From the NCBI GenBank assembly GCA_963772225.1, contig CAVYWD010000002.1, positions 2,356,001 to 2,420,000 of the forward strand: a DNA stretch of 64,000 nt, read 5' to 3'. The notes below the pieces were generated by a model that saw only the letters and a program-made list of their open reading frames with translations, was not told the DNA's origin and ran no database searches. Both the position numbers and the translations under genes were made by a program. The number at the start of each line of letters is the position of its first letter. Position 1 is the first letter of the stretch. Origin of the DNA: CAVYWD01 sp963772225 (lineage in GTDB: Bacteria; Myxococcota; Myxococcia; Myxococcales; UBA5297). This document shows, in pieces, positions 54,188 to 64,000 of this stretch.

Positions 54188-55147
54188 ATGGATCTCGCAT
54201 CGAGTCAACACGACCGATTCTTTCGGGCGCTCATGGAGCGGCCCAACACCGCCGGGGCGCTCCTGCGGGAGCGGCTACCCCCGGGAATAGCGGAGAAGCT
54301 GGTGGGCGACCCGGTCCTGGTCGAAGGGTCGTTCGTGGACGAGGGAATGCGGGAATCGCAGTGCGACCGCCTATACCGAGTCGAGCTGCGCGGGGGCGGG
54401 GAGGCGCTCATCTACTGCCTCATCGAGCACAAGAGCGCTCCGGACGGGAGGGTCGCGCTTCAGCTCCTGCGGTACCTGGTGCGAATCTGGGAGAGGCTCG
54501 ATCGCGACACGGAGGGCAAGGAGCTTCTCCCTGCCATCTTCCCGCTCGTCGTCTATCACGGGAAGAGCAAGTGGAAGACTCCGCTCAACTTCTCGGCAAT
54601 CGTCGCCGCCCCGGAGGAAGCCCGTGGCCACGTGCTCGACTTCCCGTTTGGGCTCCTCAATCTCGGCCAAGTGGAAGACCGCGAGCTCTCGCAAGAGAGC
54701 GAGCTGAGAGCGGGGCTGACGGTGCTCAAGTACTCCACGCGGGTGACGGAGGAGAACCTCGAGGAAGTCGTCCTGCGGGTACTCGCCCAGGCTCGGGGTG
54801 GATTGGACGAGCTCTTCATGCTCGCCGTCAGGTATATGATCACCGCCTATGGGCCACCGGCCTGGAGCAGGGTCGAGTCGGCGATGAGGCGGTCCATGAG
54901 CGACAAGGAGCAAGAGATGCTTTCGAGAGCCGCGAGGGATCTGCTGGACGAAGGACGGCGCGAGGGGAAGCGAGAAGGGAAGCGCGAGGCCCTCACTCAG
55001 ATACTCGAGCGGCGATTCAAGACCCTACCGGCGGAGGCCGAAAGGCGGATAGCGACTGCTCGCCCGGACGAGCTCGAATCGTGGTTGGATCGCGCGGTGG
55101 ACGCCGCCACGCTCGACGCCGTGTTCTCCGACCCTGCAAAGCATTGA
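54188..55147 (+). CDS. Rpn-family nuclease, type A copy 4 with a different C-terminus
   Basis: 319 residues. Identical or nearly so to copies A1-A3 up to about residue 240 (SMSDKEQEMLSRAA), with the same active site (CDRLYRVEL, IEHKSAPD). After that the sequence changes to RDLLDEGRREGKREGKREAL followed by TQILERRFKTLPAEAERRI and AAKH-type end, with GKRE units in place of RGEA. So it looks like a nuclease domain joined to another C-terminal module. The switch point suggests recombination between paralogues. Confidence 0.87.
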   Translation: MDLASSQHDRFFRALMERPNTAGALLRERLPPGIAEKLVGDPVLVEGSFVDEGMRESQCDRLYRVELRGGGEALIYCLIEHKSAPDGRVALQLLRYLVRIWERLDRDTEGKELLPAIFPLVVYHGKSKWKTPLNFSAIVAAPEEARGHVLDFPFGLLNLGQVEDRELSQESELRAGLTVLKYSTRVTEENLEEVVLRVLAQARGGLDELFMLAVRYMITAYGPPAWSRVESAMRRSMSDKEQEMLSRAARDLLDEGRREGKREGKREALTQILERRFKTLPAEAERRIATARPDELESWLDRAVDAATLDAVFSDPAKH

Positions 55148-55316
55148 CGGGCACCGCCTTCGCGCCTGAGCGGGCTCACCCCCTTTTGACATTCACCGTG
55201 ACTGCGCACCCCGTCGGCTCGGTTCGGCTTCGTTTCGGCTTCGTTTGACTCGGTGTCGGCCGCGTCACACCCACCTGATAGAAACCCACCTCGTCAACTT
55301 CCGAGGGGGGATTTCA

Positions 55317-56276
55317 ATGGCGGACCTTGCGCATCCGCACGACCGTTTCTTCAAATCGCTGATGGCATCGCCCAAGGTGGCGGAGGCGCTCTTTCGGGAG
55401 CGGCTTCCGAGAGAGCTGGTGGAGGAGCTCGCGGACGCGCCTCCCGAGCCGGTCGAGAGCGAGCTCGTCGACGCGCACCTGCGGGGCTCGAGCGCGGACG
55501 GGCTCTTTCGGCTCTGGCTCCGGGGCCGGAGGCCGCTCTTCGTCTACAGCCTCGTCGAGCACAAGAGCGCGCCAGAGCCGCGAGTTGCGCTGCAATTGCT
55601 GGGCTACATGGTGCGCATATGGGAGAGCGAGAAGCTCGGCCAAGGAGCGCGCAAGAAATTGCTAGGCATCGTCCCCATGGTGCTCTACCACGGGCTGCGG
55701 CCGTGGACGGTACCGGCGAGCTTCCTAGAGCTCGTGGATCTCGAGCGGGCGCTCTGGCCCAGGCCCCTCGACTTCGGGATCGTCGTGGTCGACCTCGGGG
55801 TGATCGAGGACGAGCGACTCTCGAGAGACCTCACGCTCCGAGCGGGGCTGCTCGGGCTCAAGTACGCGACGCGAGCGGATCAGCAGCGGTCCAAGCTCCG
55901 CAACGTGCTCGCGGCGCTGAAGCAGGCCCCCTCGTTCATCGCGCCAGGGTTTGCCTATATCATGGGGGCGTACAAGCAGATCGACCGGGCGGAACTGCTC
56001 GGGGAGGTCAGAGAAGTCATGCCGGAATACGAAGGGGAGCTGATGTCCATCGCCGCGCGGGAGTGGATGGCGGAGGGGCAGAAGCAGGGCCGTGAGGAGG
56101 GGCAGAAGCAGGGCCGCAGGGATTCGCTTCTTCGCCTTCTGGAGCGGCGCTTCGGAAGGCTTCCAGAGCAGATCAGTGAGCGGGCTGCGGCCGGAAGCGC
56201 GGAGGAGGTGGATGCCTGGTTCGACAAGGCGGTCGACGCCGCGACGCTGGATGCCGTGTTCGGCCGGATGCATTGA
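55317..56276 (+). CDS. Rpn-family nuclease, type B
   Basis: 319 residues from the ATG at 55317, with CCGAGGGGGG upstream. Same family but clearly divergent: MADLAHPHDRFFKSLMASPK, SSADGLFRLWLRG (Asp) and VYSLVEHKSAPE (Glu-x-Lys), then LLGYMVRIWESEKLGQG and VPMVLYHGLRPWTVPASF. The C-terminal linker is GQKQGREEGQKQGRRD, followed by the helical end. It lies downstream of the type A array with its own leader. Confidence 0.88.
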   Translation: MADLAHPHDRFFKSLMASPKVAEALFRERLPRELVEELADAPPEPVESELVDAHLRGSSADGLFRLWLRGRRPLFVYSLVEHKSAPEPRVALQLLGYMVRIWESEKLGQGARKKLLGIVPMVLYHGLRPWTVPASFLELVDLERALWPRPLDFGIVVVDLGVIEDERLSRDLTLRAGLLGLKYATRADQQRSKLRNVLAALKQAPSFIAPGFAYIMGAYKQIDRAELLGEVREVMPEYEGELMSIAAREWMAEGQKQGREEGQKQGRRDSLLRLLERRFGRLPEQISERAAAGSAEEVDAWFDKAVDAATLDAVFGRMH

Positions 56277-56339
56277 GAGAAGCTTTGAGGGTCAGCCTTT
56301 GAGGCCGAGGCGCCGCCTGGATTTGGCCGAGGTCGGTAT

Positions 56340-56400
56340 CCGCTCGACAAGGCGGCGGGCGCCGCAAGGCTCGATGCCGTGTTCCGGCCGGGCGCATCAA
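56340..56400 (+). pseudogene. Type B rpn C-terminal scrap
   Basis: About 60 bp resembling the last codons of the type B gene (LDKAAGAARLDAVF...); no start, stop out of frame. Lies about 65 bp after the intact type B gene. Confidence 0.5.
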
Positions 56401-56429
56401 GGCCGCCACCTCCCATGAAGAGGGTGAGG

Positions 56430-56604
56430 CGCGAGGGAGGCGAAGACCCTGGCCCGGATACTCGAAAGGCGGTTCAGGGCGCCGCCCGCGGACGTTGCGC
56501 GGCGAATGACATCGGCGCGGCCGGAAGAGCTCGAGTCCTGGCTGGACCGCGCCATGGAGGCCGCGACGGTCGAGGAGGTCTTCTCAGAGCCCGCGAAGCA
56601 TTGA
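56430..56604 (+). pseudogene. Type A rpn C-terminal fragment
   Basis: Reads EAKTLARILERRFRAPPADV, ARRMTSARPEELESWLDRAM and EAATVEEVFSEPAKH then TGA at 56602-56604. More diverged from A1-A3 than they are from each other, so it is an older remnant. No start codon is associated. Confidence 0.75.
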
Positions 56605-56719
56605 GACGCGCTGCCTCAGCCTGAGCATTGCCGCGCGATCGCCGGGCAGCGGAGCGGGATGCCTCAACCACCGAGCCATCGAGCGCCCGCCAGCTTTGCC
56701 AGCGCACGCCCGCCCATTG

Positions 56720-56852
56720 CAGCACCGATCCGATCGGCCGGGCGCCGTCTTCCGGGCCCGTCGGCTCCCTTCGGGTTCGTTTCACTTTGTGTCGGCCAGT
56801 CAGACCCGCCTAATAGATCTCCCTGGCCAATCTCCGAGGGGGACTCGGGGAG
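56720..56852 (+). repeat. Copy of the type B rpn leader
   Basis: Resembles 55195-55316 before the type B gene: the GTTCGTTT...GTGTCGGCC segment and the CCGAGGGGG ribosome-site region. Here it is joined directly to the C-terminal coding part of a type A gene. Confidence 0.6.
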
Positions 56853-57053
56853 ATGAGAGGGGAAGCGAGAGGAGAAGCGCGAGGGGAGGCGAAGGCCCTG
56901 GCTCGGGTACTCCAAAAGCGGTTCAGGGCGTTGCCTGCGGACGTGGCGCGTCGGATTACATCGGCGCGGCCTGAAGAGCTCGAGTCCTGGCTGGACAGCG
57001 CACTGGACGCCGCGACGCTCGAGGACGTTTTCTCCGAGCCTGCCAAGCATTGA
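56853..57053 (+). CDS. Free-standing Rpn C-terminal protein (possible RpnS-like small protein)
   Basis: 66 residues: three RGEA units, then KALARVLQKRFRALPADVAR and the same end as the full-length copies (...EDVFSEPAKH). It has an ATG at the position of the internal Met of the full copies (IGEM-RGEA) and a Gly-rich ribosome site (GAGGGGG) about 10 bases upstream taken from a type B leader. For enterobacterial Rpn proteins a small in-frame C-terminal product is reported to bind and block the full-length toxin; this gene could encode the same kind of product on its own. Alternatively it is only a deletion remnant. Confidence 0.55.
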   Translation: MRGEARGEARGEAKALARVLQKRFRALPADVARRITSARPEELESWLDSALDAATLEDVFSEPAKH

Positions 57054-57197
57054 CCCGCGCTGCCCGACGCGACGCGAGCGGACCTACGGAGAGTCAGCTG
57101 CGCCTCAGGCCGACCCGGCATGTTGTAGACGTTGCACCGCAGCCTCGCGTCGATGATTGATAGCCCAACGCATCGAATCGAGGTGAGGAGGGGGGCC

Positions 57198-57311
57198 ATG
57201 CGAATGATCGAAGAGCTGGAGAAAGTGTTCGAGGAGTTTGTCAGAAAAGGAGCCGTGAGAAGCGAAGCAAAGGCGCTGACCTTTCTTCTCAAAGACCCTC
57301 AAAGACCGCCC
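57198..57311 (+). pseudogene. Small rpn-like start fragment before the SWIM gene
   Basis: An ATG at 57198 follows a strong ribosome site (GGTGAGGAGGGGGGCC) like that of type A genes. The text MRMIEELEKVFEEFVRKGAV then RSEAKALTFLLK resembles the linker and helix of Rpn C-termini. The frame then runs antisense into the SWIM gene, so the natural end is lost. Confidence 0.4.
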
Positions 57312-58101
57312 CTATCGCGCCCGCGCCGCCCGGCGCTTGGACTTGGCCACCTTTCCCTTCGCGGGTGCCTTGACCTCCGCCTCTTCGGCCATCTCGAGCC
57401 CGAACAGAATCCGCCACCTCCGCCTCGTCGAGCACCTTCGCGGAGGCGGGCTTCTTCGAGGAGCGGCGCACCTCCTTCCCCGCGTGGGCGACGAGGTCCA
57501 TCTCGTCCTGACCCCGCAAGCGAAAGAGCACCTCCGGCGTCTCGTCGAGGCGCGCGCCGATCCCGTAGAGCACCGCCGCGACGTGCTTGCACATGGAGGC
57601 CCAATCCGGGCAGCTGCAGTCGAATTCGATCTCCTCCGGCGTCGGAAACAGCCCCTTGCCGGGCGCGCAGACCCGCTCCATCACCGCCTCGGAGAACCGT
57701 CCTTGCAGCAGCTCGACCAGCGAATCGATGCCCCCAGCGCAGTCGTTGCAAATCTTCTTCCATTTCGCGGCGTCGACGGGCGCGATTCGCACGTTGACCG
57801 TGTAAAGGCTGGACCCGCTCACCCGCGCGGTGACCTTGCCCGGCGAGTGCTGCAGGTCGACGACCGAGCCATTTCGCACGTAGGTGCGTCCCCGCGGGAT
57901 CCTGTTCGCGTAATCGCCGTACCGCTCCAGGTTCTCGCACCACGCCTTCCCCCAGAAGCTGGAGGCGATGGTCCGCCCTTGAATCACGACCGGCGCCACC
58001 AGGTGCCCCTTCTTGCGCAGCTTCTCCATTTCGCGCTCGGCGTTGCGTTGCCTTTGGCGCACCGAGACGTAAGGGCGCCACGAATAGCCGAAGTACGACA
58101 T
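57312..58101 (-). CDS. SWIM zinc-finger protein, frameshifted near its end
   Basis: About 262 residues when corrected. The SWIM motif CxCx(n)CxH is visible: FDCSCPDWASMCKHVAAVLY. The N-terminus MSYFGYSWRPYVSVRQRQRN and SFWGKAWCENLERYGDYANR are typical of SWIM proteins paired with SNF2 helicases. Near 57407-57411 the frame changes: upstream ...VLDEAEVAD, downstream LFGLEMAEEAEVKAPAKGK, ending RAARAR at a stop at 57312. As written, the frame continues with unrelated residues. It starts 2 bp after the helicase stop, so the two form an operon. Probable DNA or protein binding. Confidence 0.82.
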
Positions 58102-58103
58102 GG

Positions 58104-60797
<2,694 letters not shown>

Positions 60798-60856
60798 TCG
60801 AACTCGCAAAGGCGACGGAGCACCAACCCATAGCCCACTCGCCGAAAACTCACGCA

Positions 60857-60908
60857 CCTCTCCCCTTCTCCCCCTCCCCGCGAGCGGGGAGGGGGAGAAG
60901 GGGAGAGG
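60857..60908. repeat. REP-like GC palindrome, copy 3
   Basis: Perfect inverted repeat with 25-base arms and a 2-base centre (GA), rich in CCCC/GGGG. It lies between the dksA-like gene (ends 60916) and the SNF2 gene start (60797). Same type as at 3438 and 3501. It could also stop transcription between the two genes. Confidence 0.85.
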
Positions 60909-60915
60909 CCCCGAC

Positions 60916-61311
60916 TCAGTCCTTGTACTCCCAAAGGCTGCGCCGGGTCGCAAAGCCCTTGGGGCCGTCGCGCTTGTGTTGGCAGTCGACGCACAGCTCG
61001 GCGAACGGCATGGCCGAGAGCCGCCCCTCGCCAATCTCCTCGTCGCACTCCTCGCAAAGCCCGAAGTCGTCAGGGGACTCCCGCATCTTCTTGAGCGCCC
61101 GCTCGATGCGCTGCAGCGCCCCGGTGGCGTTCTTGTTCCGGCTCGAGGCGATGGACTGGAGCATCTCGTTCAGGGGCTGCGCGTCCTCGTCCGGCCCGAC
61201 GGCGGCGTCGTCCGTGCGATTCGGCTCTATCCGCTGCGTGCCCTTGCCCAGGAGCTCCTGCTGGAGCGCCATGAGCCGGTGCCGATACGTGGCAAGGTCG
61301 GACTTGGTCAT
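60916..61311 (-). CDS. DksA/TraR-family C4 zinc-finger protein
   Basis: 131 residues from the ATG at 61311. A coiled-coil N-terminal half (LATYRHRLMALQQELLGKG, ALQRIERALKKMRES) leads to a C4 zinc site: Cys86 and Cys89 in LCEECDEEIG, and Cys107 and Cys110 in ELCVDCQ. DksA/TraR proteins bind the secondary channel of RNA polymerase and alter transcription, often in the stringent response. The DxxDxA tip motif of true DksA is not obvious, so it may be a TraR/YocK-type relative. Confidence 0.85.
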   Translation of the reverse strand: MTKSDLATYRHRLMALQQELLGKGTQRIEPNRTDDAAVGPDEDAQPLNEMLQSIASSRNKNATGALQRIERALKKMRESPDDFGLCEECDEEIGEGRLSAMPFAELCVDCQHKRDGPKGFATRRSLWEYKD

Positions 61312-61716
61312 GGGGGACGGAGCATACCCTGCGCGCAGCATCGACATCCCCAGGGCAAAGCCGACCCGATCTTTGGGGCTCGGCCGCCGCCGCCTGGAAC
61401 GGCCAACGCGCCGCAGCATCGGATCGGTCAGAGGAGCGCGGGCCCATTCTCGCGATGGCTTCGGCGTGGACCTGCCTAACCCGGCCGAGCCGGAACCAAA
61501 GAGGGTTGCCAGGGCTCTAGGCTCCAGAGGCTTCAGGAACTGCATTCCCTGGAGCCTGGGCTCTACAGGGGTCTGGAGCCTGGAGTCTTTGCCAGCCTGC
61601 ACAAGAGTTCGCGCCGAAGGGCCTAATGGGAGGGGATGAGGCGTGTGGCCATCCGATTGCAATGAGACAGGCCGGACGAGAGCCGCACGGCTGCGGCAGA
61701 GGGAGCGGGAGGAGCC
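61312..61716. other. 405-bp intergenic region with repeated GGCTCCAG/CTGGAGCC
   Basis: AGGCTCCAG at 61519-61527 pairs with CTGGAGCCT at 61549-61557; a further CTGGAGCCTGG lies at 61573-61583. No coding text is seen. It may be a small palindromic repeat or a transcription end for neighbouring genes. Confidence 0.4.
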
Positions 61717-61872
61717 ATGCGAGGCGTCATCACCGGCCGCGATGTGCTGACCCACGCTCGGCTCATCCAGAGCGAATTCGGCTTCATGTGCCTGCTCCGC
61801 TGCTTGGTCGCCGTGGTGCGCGGCGAGCGCACGACGTTCCTCGACACTGCGATGAAGCCGCCGCGATCCTGA
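61717..61872 (+). CDS. Small protein of 51 residues, conserved-looking
   Basis: ATG at 61717 preceded by a good ribosome site (GGGAGCGGGAGGAGCC), stop TGA at 61870-61872. The text MRGVITGRDVLTHARLIQSE then FGFMCLLRCLVAVVRGER has an amphipathic middle with two Cys. Third codon positions are almost all G or C, as in real genes of this window, and the other frames are not. No family could be named. Confidence 0.6.
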   Translation: MRGVITGRDVLTHARLIQSEFGFMCLLRCLVAVVRGERTTFLDTAMKPPRS

Positions 61873-62153
61873 CGCCACGGTCCGGTCCCCACCCCCGCAA
61901 GACCTGCGCTGTCGCCCAAAGACCCCGAGAGCGGGGCCTTTGAGACCGGGGCGTTCTCGCGGTCGGGTGGGGCCGGCCGCCATCCCCTGAAGCCTTTCCG
62001 CCCCGCGCCCCGTGAAGGACCCTCGGCAAGTCGCCCTAAACCGCGAGGCGAGCCCCGTCCCCCGCTTTCGCGTGGCCTGCCTCGGCTTCGAGGGCGAAGA
62101 TCGCAGCGCGCCTTTGCGCGGGAGATTGCGGGGCGGAGAAAGGGGAGGTCAAC

Positions 62154-63266
62154 ATGCGCTACAAGCTCTTGGGTAAGACGGGGCTTCGGGTCTCCGAGCT
62201 CGCGCTCGGGGCGATGACGTTCGGGGAAGACTGGGGTTGGGGCGCGTCGCTGGAGGAGAGCCGGTCGATGGTCCGCGCCTTCGCCGAAAGGGGAGGGAAC
62301 TTCCTCGACACCGCCGTCAACTACACGAACGGGACCTCGGAGAAGATCGTCGGCGAGATCACCTCCGCCGAGCGCGAGCGCTGGGTCATCGCGACGAAGT
62401 ACACCTTGACGACCGACCCCAAGGACCCGAACGCGGGGGGCAACCACCGCAAGAACCTGGTGCGCTCCCTGGAGCGGAGCCTCAAGAGCCTGCGGACCGA
62501 CCACGTCGATCTCCTCTGGATGCACGCGTGGGACGAGGTCACGCCGGTGGCCGAGGTGGTGCGCGCCCTGGACGACGTGGTGAGGGCGGGCAAGGTGCTC
62601 TACGTCGGAATCTCCGACACGCCGGCGTGGGTCGTCTCACAGGCCAACACCCTGGCCGACCTGCGCGGCTGGACGCCCTTCTCGGCCCTGCAGATCGAGT
62701 ACAGCCTCATCCAGCGCACCGTCGAGCGGGAGCTCTTGCCCATGGCCAAGGCCTTTGGGCTCGCGGTGACGCCCTGGGCGGCGCTCGGCGGTGGCGTGCT
62801 CACGGGCAAGTACTCGAGCGGCGGCCATCCCTCCGACGCGCCGCGCGCTCAAATGAACCAGGCCCGGGTCAGCGAGCGCAACCTCGCCATCGCCGCGGAG
62901 GTCAAGAAGATCGCCGCGGAGATGGGCAAGAGCTCCTCCCAGGTCGCGCTCGCTTGGGTGCGGGCCCAGGACCCGGCGTACATCCCCATCATCGGCGCTC
63001 GGAAGCTCAGCCAGCTGCAGGACAACCTAGGCTGCCTCGACGTGAGCCTGACCCACGCCCAGCTCGCGCGCCTCGACGCGGTCAGCCGAGTGGACCTCGG
63101 GTTCCCGACCGAGTTCTTGGCGCAGCCCTTCATCCGCGGGCTCGTTCACGGGGAGAATTGGGACAAGAATCGCCCGCTGAGCGGCCACTCGCTCCAAGTC
63201 GCGAACAGCGCGAGCCGCAGGGGCTTCGACCCCAGCGGCTCGCGGCGTTCTAAGGGCGATAATTGA
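62154..63266 (+). CDS. Aldo/keto reductase
   Basis: 370 residues. NADPH-dependent carbonyl reductase of the (alpha/beta)8 fold. The catalytic tetrad is present: Asp52 and Tyr57 (FLDTAVNYTNG), Lys82 (IATKYTL) and His124 (LLWMHAWD). NADP-contact text YVGISDTPAWVVSQANTLA, LQIEYSLIQRTVERELLPMA and IPIIGARKLSQLQDNLG is typical of the YajO/aryl-alcohol dehydrogenase-like branch. A GGGGAGG ribosome site precedes the ATG. The last ~30 residues (QVANSASRRGFDPSGSRRSK) are an extra tail. Substrate unknown. Confidence 0.9.
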   Translation: MRYKLLGKTGLRVSELALGAMTFGEDWGWGASLEESRSMVRAFAERGGNFLDTAVNYTNGTSEKIVGEITSAERERWVIATKYTLTTDPKDPNAGGNHRKNLVRSLERSLKSLRTDHVDLLWMHAWDEVTPVAEVVRALDDVVRAGKVLYVGISDTPAWVVSQANTLADLRGWTPFSALQIEYSLIQRTVERELLPMAKAFGLAVTPWAALGGGVLTGKYSSGGHPSDAPRAQMNQARVSERNLAIAAEVKKIAAEMGKSSSQVALAWVRAQDPAYIPIIGARKLSQLQDNLGCLDVSLTHAQLARLDAVSRVDLGFPTEFLAQPFIRGLVHGENWDKNRPLSGHSLQVANSASRRGFDPSGSRRSKGDN

Positions 63267-63339
63267 TGCGTCGTCCGGGAGCCTGGCGCTCCGTTGGTCG
63301 CTCGGAGGCCAGGCCGCGGGTCCCGCGCCGCAGTGTGCC

Positions 63340-64000
63340 TTACGGCGTGGCGCCGGGCCGCTTGGTGCCCTTCTGTGCGAGCTCGGGGGCTCCGGGCCGG
63401 CGATGGATGATGGCCATCTGGCGGCCCATGAAGTCCTGGCCCTGGCGGGCCACGACGACCACGGTGTTGTTTCCGGCCTTCAGCGGGACGTCGGCGTTGA
63501 ATCGGATCTGCCCCGGGCCGTCCTCGCCTCCGAAGGCCTTGAAGAAGACCTTCTGGTCATTGACGAAGACGTACACGTCGCGCAGGCCGTCCGGGCCCGA
63601 GGCGACGCCGTTCACGGCGAAGTGGTCGGCGTCGGTGACGATGCCGCCCTTCTCGGGGTCGATGCCCGCGAGGGTGACCTTCGGCTCGGTGCGCATCTCG
63701 ACCGAGTCGATGGAGGCCGCCTTGGACTCCACGACCTTGGCGTCGCGCACTTCGCGGACGTCCTTGAGCGCCACGTAGCCCGGCCGGCCGCTGAGCCGCA
63801 CGCGCAGGTACTCGCCGAACTTCGCCTCAACGGGCAGGACGTTGCCCTTGCGCGCCATGGCGATGGTGGCGCTGGCCTCGCTCGCCGCCGCCTTCACCGC
63901 CACGTCGGCGGGCGCCCGCACCGCGGTGAAGCTCGGCCGGCCCGCCACCTCCCCCTTGGGCTGGACCGGGACGTCGATCTTCTCGGCCACGAACTCGTCC
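63340..64000 (-). CDS. C-terminal part of a secreted protein, possibly a carboxyl-terminal protease (runs off the window)
   Basis: The frame is open through the window edge (DEFVAEKIDVPVQ...) and stops at 63340. It has an SH3-like segment (VEAKFGEYLRVRLSGRPGYV) followed by a beta-sandwich end: FAVNGVASGPDGLRDVYVFV, VPLKAGNNTVVVVARQGQDF and MAIIHRR. This pattern is seen at the C-terminus of large S41/PDZ proteases of delta-proteobacteria and myxobacteria; the catalytic part would lie outside the window. The assignment is tentative. Confidence 0.55.
   Translation of the reverse strand, partial: DEFVAEKIDVPVQPKGEVAGRPSFTAVRAPADVAVKAAASEASATIAMARKGNVLPVEAKFGEYLRVRLSGRPGYVALKDVREVRDAKVVESKAASIDSVEMRTEPKVTLAGIDPEKGGIVTDADHFAVNGVASGPDGLRDVYVFVNDQKVFFKAFGGEDGPGQIRFNADVPLKAGNNTVVVVARQGQDFMGRQMAIIHRRPGAPELAQKGTKRPGATP

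Overview
The window is high-GC DNA. Its lipoproteins carry Asp/Gly/Ala-rich linkers, RCC1 repeats and DUF1566 domains, and it encodes BatA-type membrane proteins. This mix suggests a Myxococcota-like (deltaproteobacterial) chromosome; that placement is inference, because no rRNA or other marker gene is present.

Layout: (1) 1-4.2 kb is housekeeping: the end of a DUF58 protein, a BatA/VWA membrane protein, a frameshifted NagZ and a Uma2-family protein. (2) 4.3-35.8 kb is a large surface-polysaccharide locus. A + strand run (6.5-18.8 kb) holds a lipoprotein just upstream, a Wzc-like tyrosine autokinase (frameshifted), a nucleotide-sugar dehydrogenase, a DUF268 protein, RfbF-RfbG-RfbH plus a reductase for a CDP-3,6-dideoxyhexose, and three glycosyltransferases. 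It converges on a polytopic membrane protein. A - strand run of ten genes (33.2 down to 21.05 kb) holds a Wzx-like flippase (frameshifted), a GT-D-like protein, a sugar aminotransferase, a Gfo/Idh/MocA oxidoreductase, a dimethylformamidase-like protein, glycosyltransferases, a GDP-fucose-synthase-like enzyme and a second His-type PLP dehydratase resembling ColD. Two methyltransferases follow on the + strand. The two His-type dehydratases suggest that two different 3-deoxy sugars are made.

(3) 35.7-57.3 kb is an accessory region rich in insertions and remnants: an IS1182 end remnant, an AT-richer unknown gene, a methyltransferase fragment, an IS4-type element with an 11-bp target duplication, two DUF1566 lipoprotein-like genes, a 14-repeat RCC1 lipoprotein, an intact IS1182-type element, and a tandem array of Rpn-family (PD-(D/E)XK, Transposase_31) genes. 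One rpn copy is split by an IS66-type element with an 8-bp target duplication. The array shows a variable 12-bp coding repeat, mosaic copies, and a free-standing C-terminal reading frame that resembles the small inhibitor forms reported for enterobacterial Rpn proteins. (4) 57.3-64 kb returns to single-copy genes: SWIM zinc-finger protein plus SNF2 helicase, a DksA/TraR-like protein, a 51-aa small protein, an aldo/keto reductase and the C-terminus of a secreted protein.

Five genes carry single-base-type frameshifts. Four of these coincide with GATTC or GAATC where GATC would restore the frame, which could be a sequencing artefact or a real mutational signature. No tRNA, rRNA or CRISPR array was seen.
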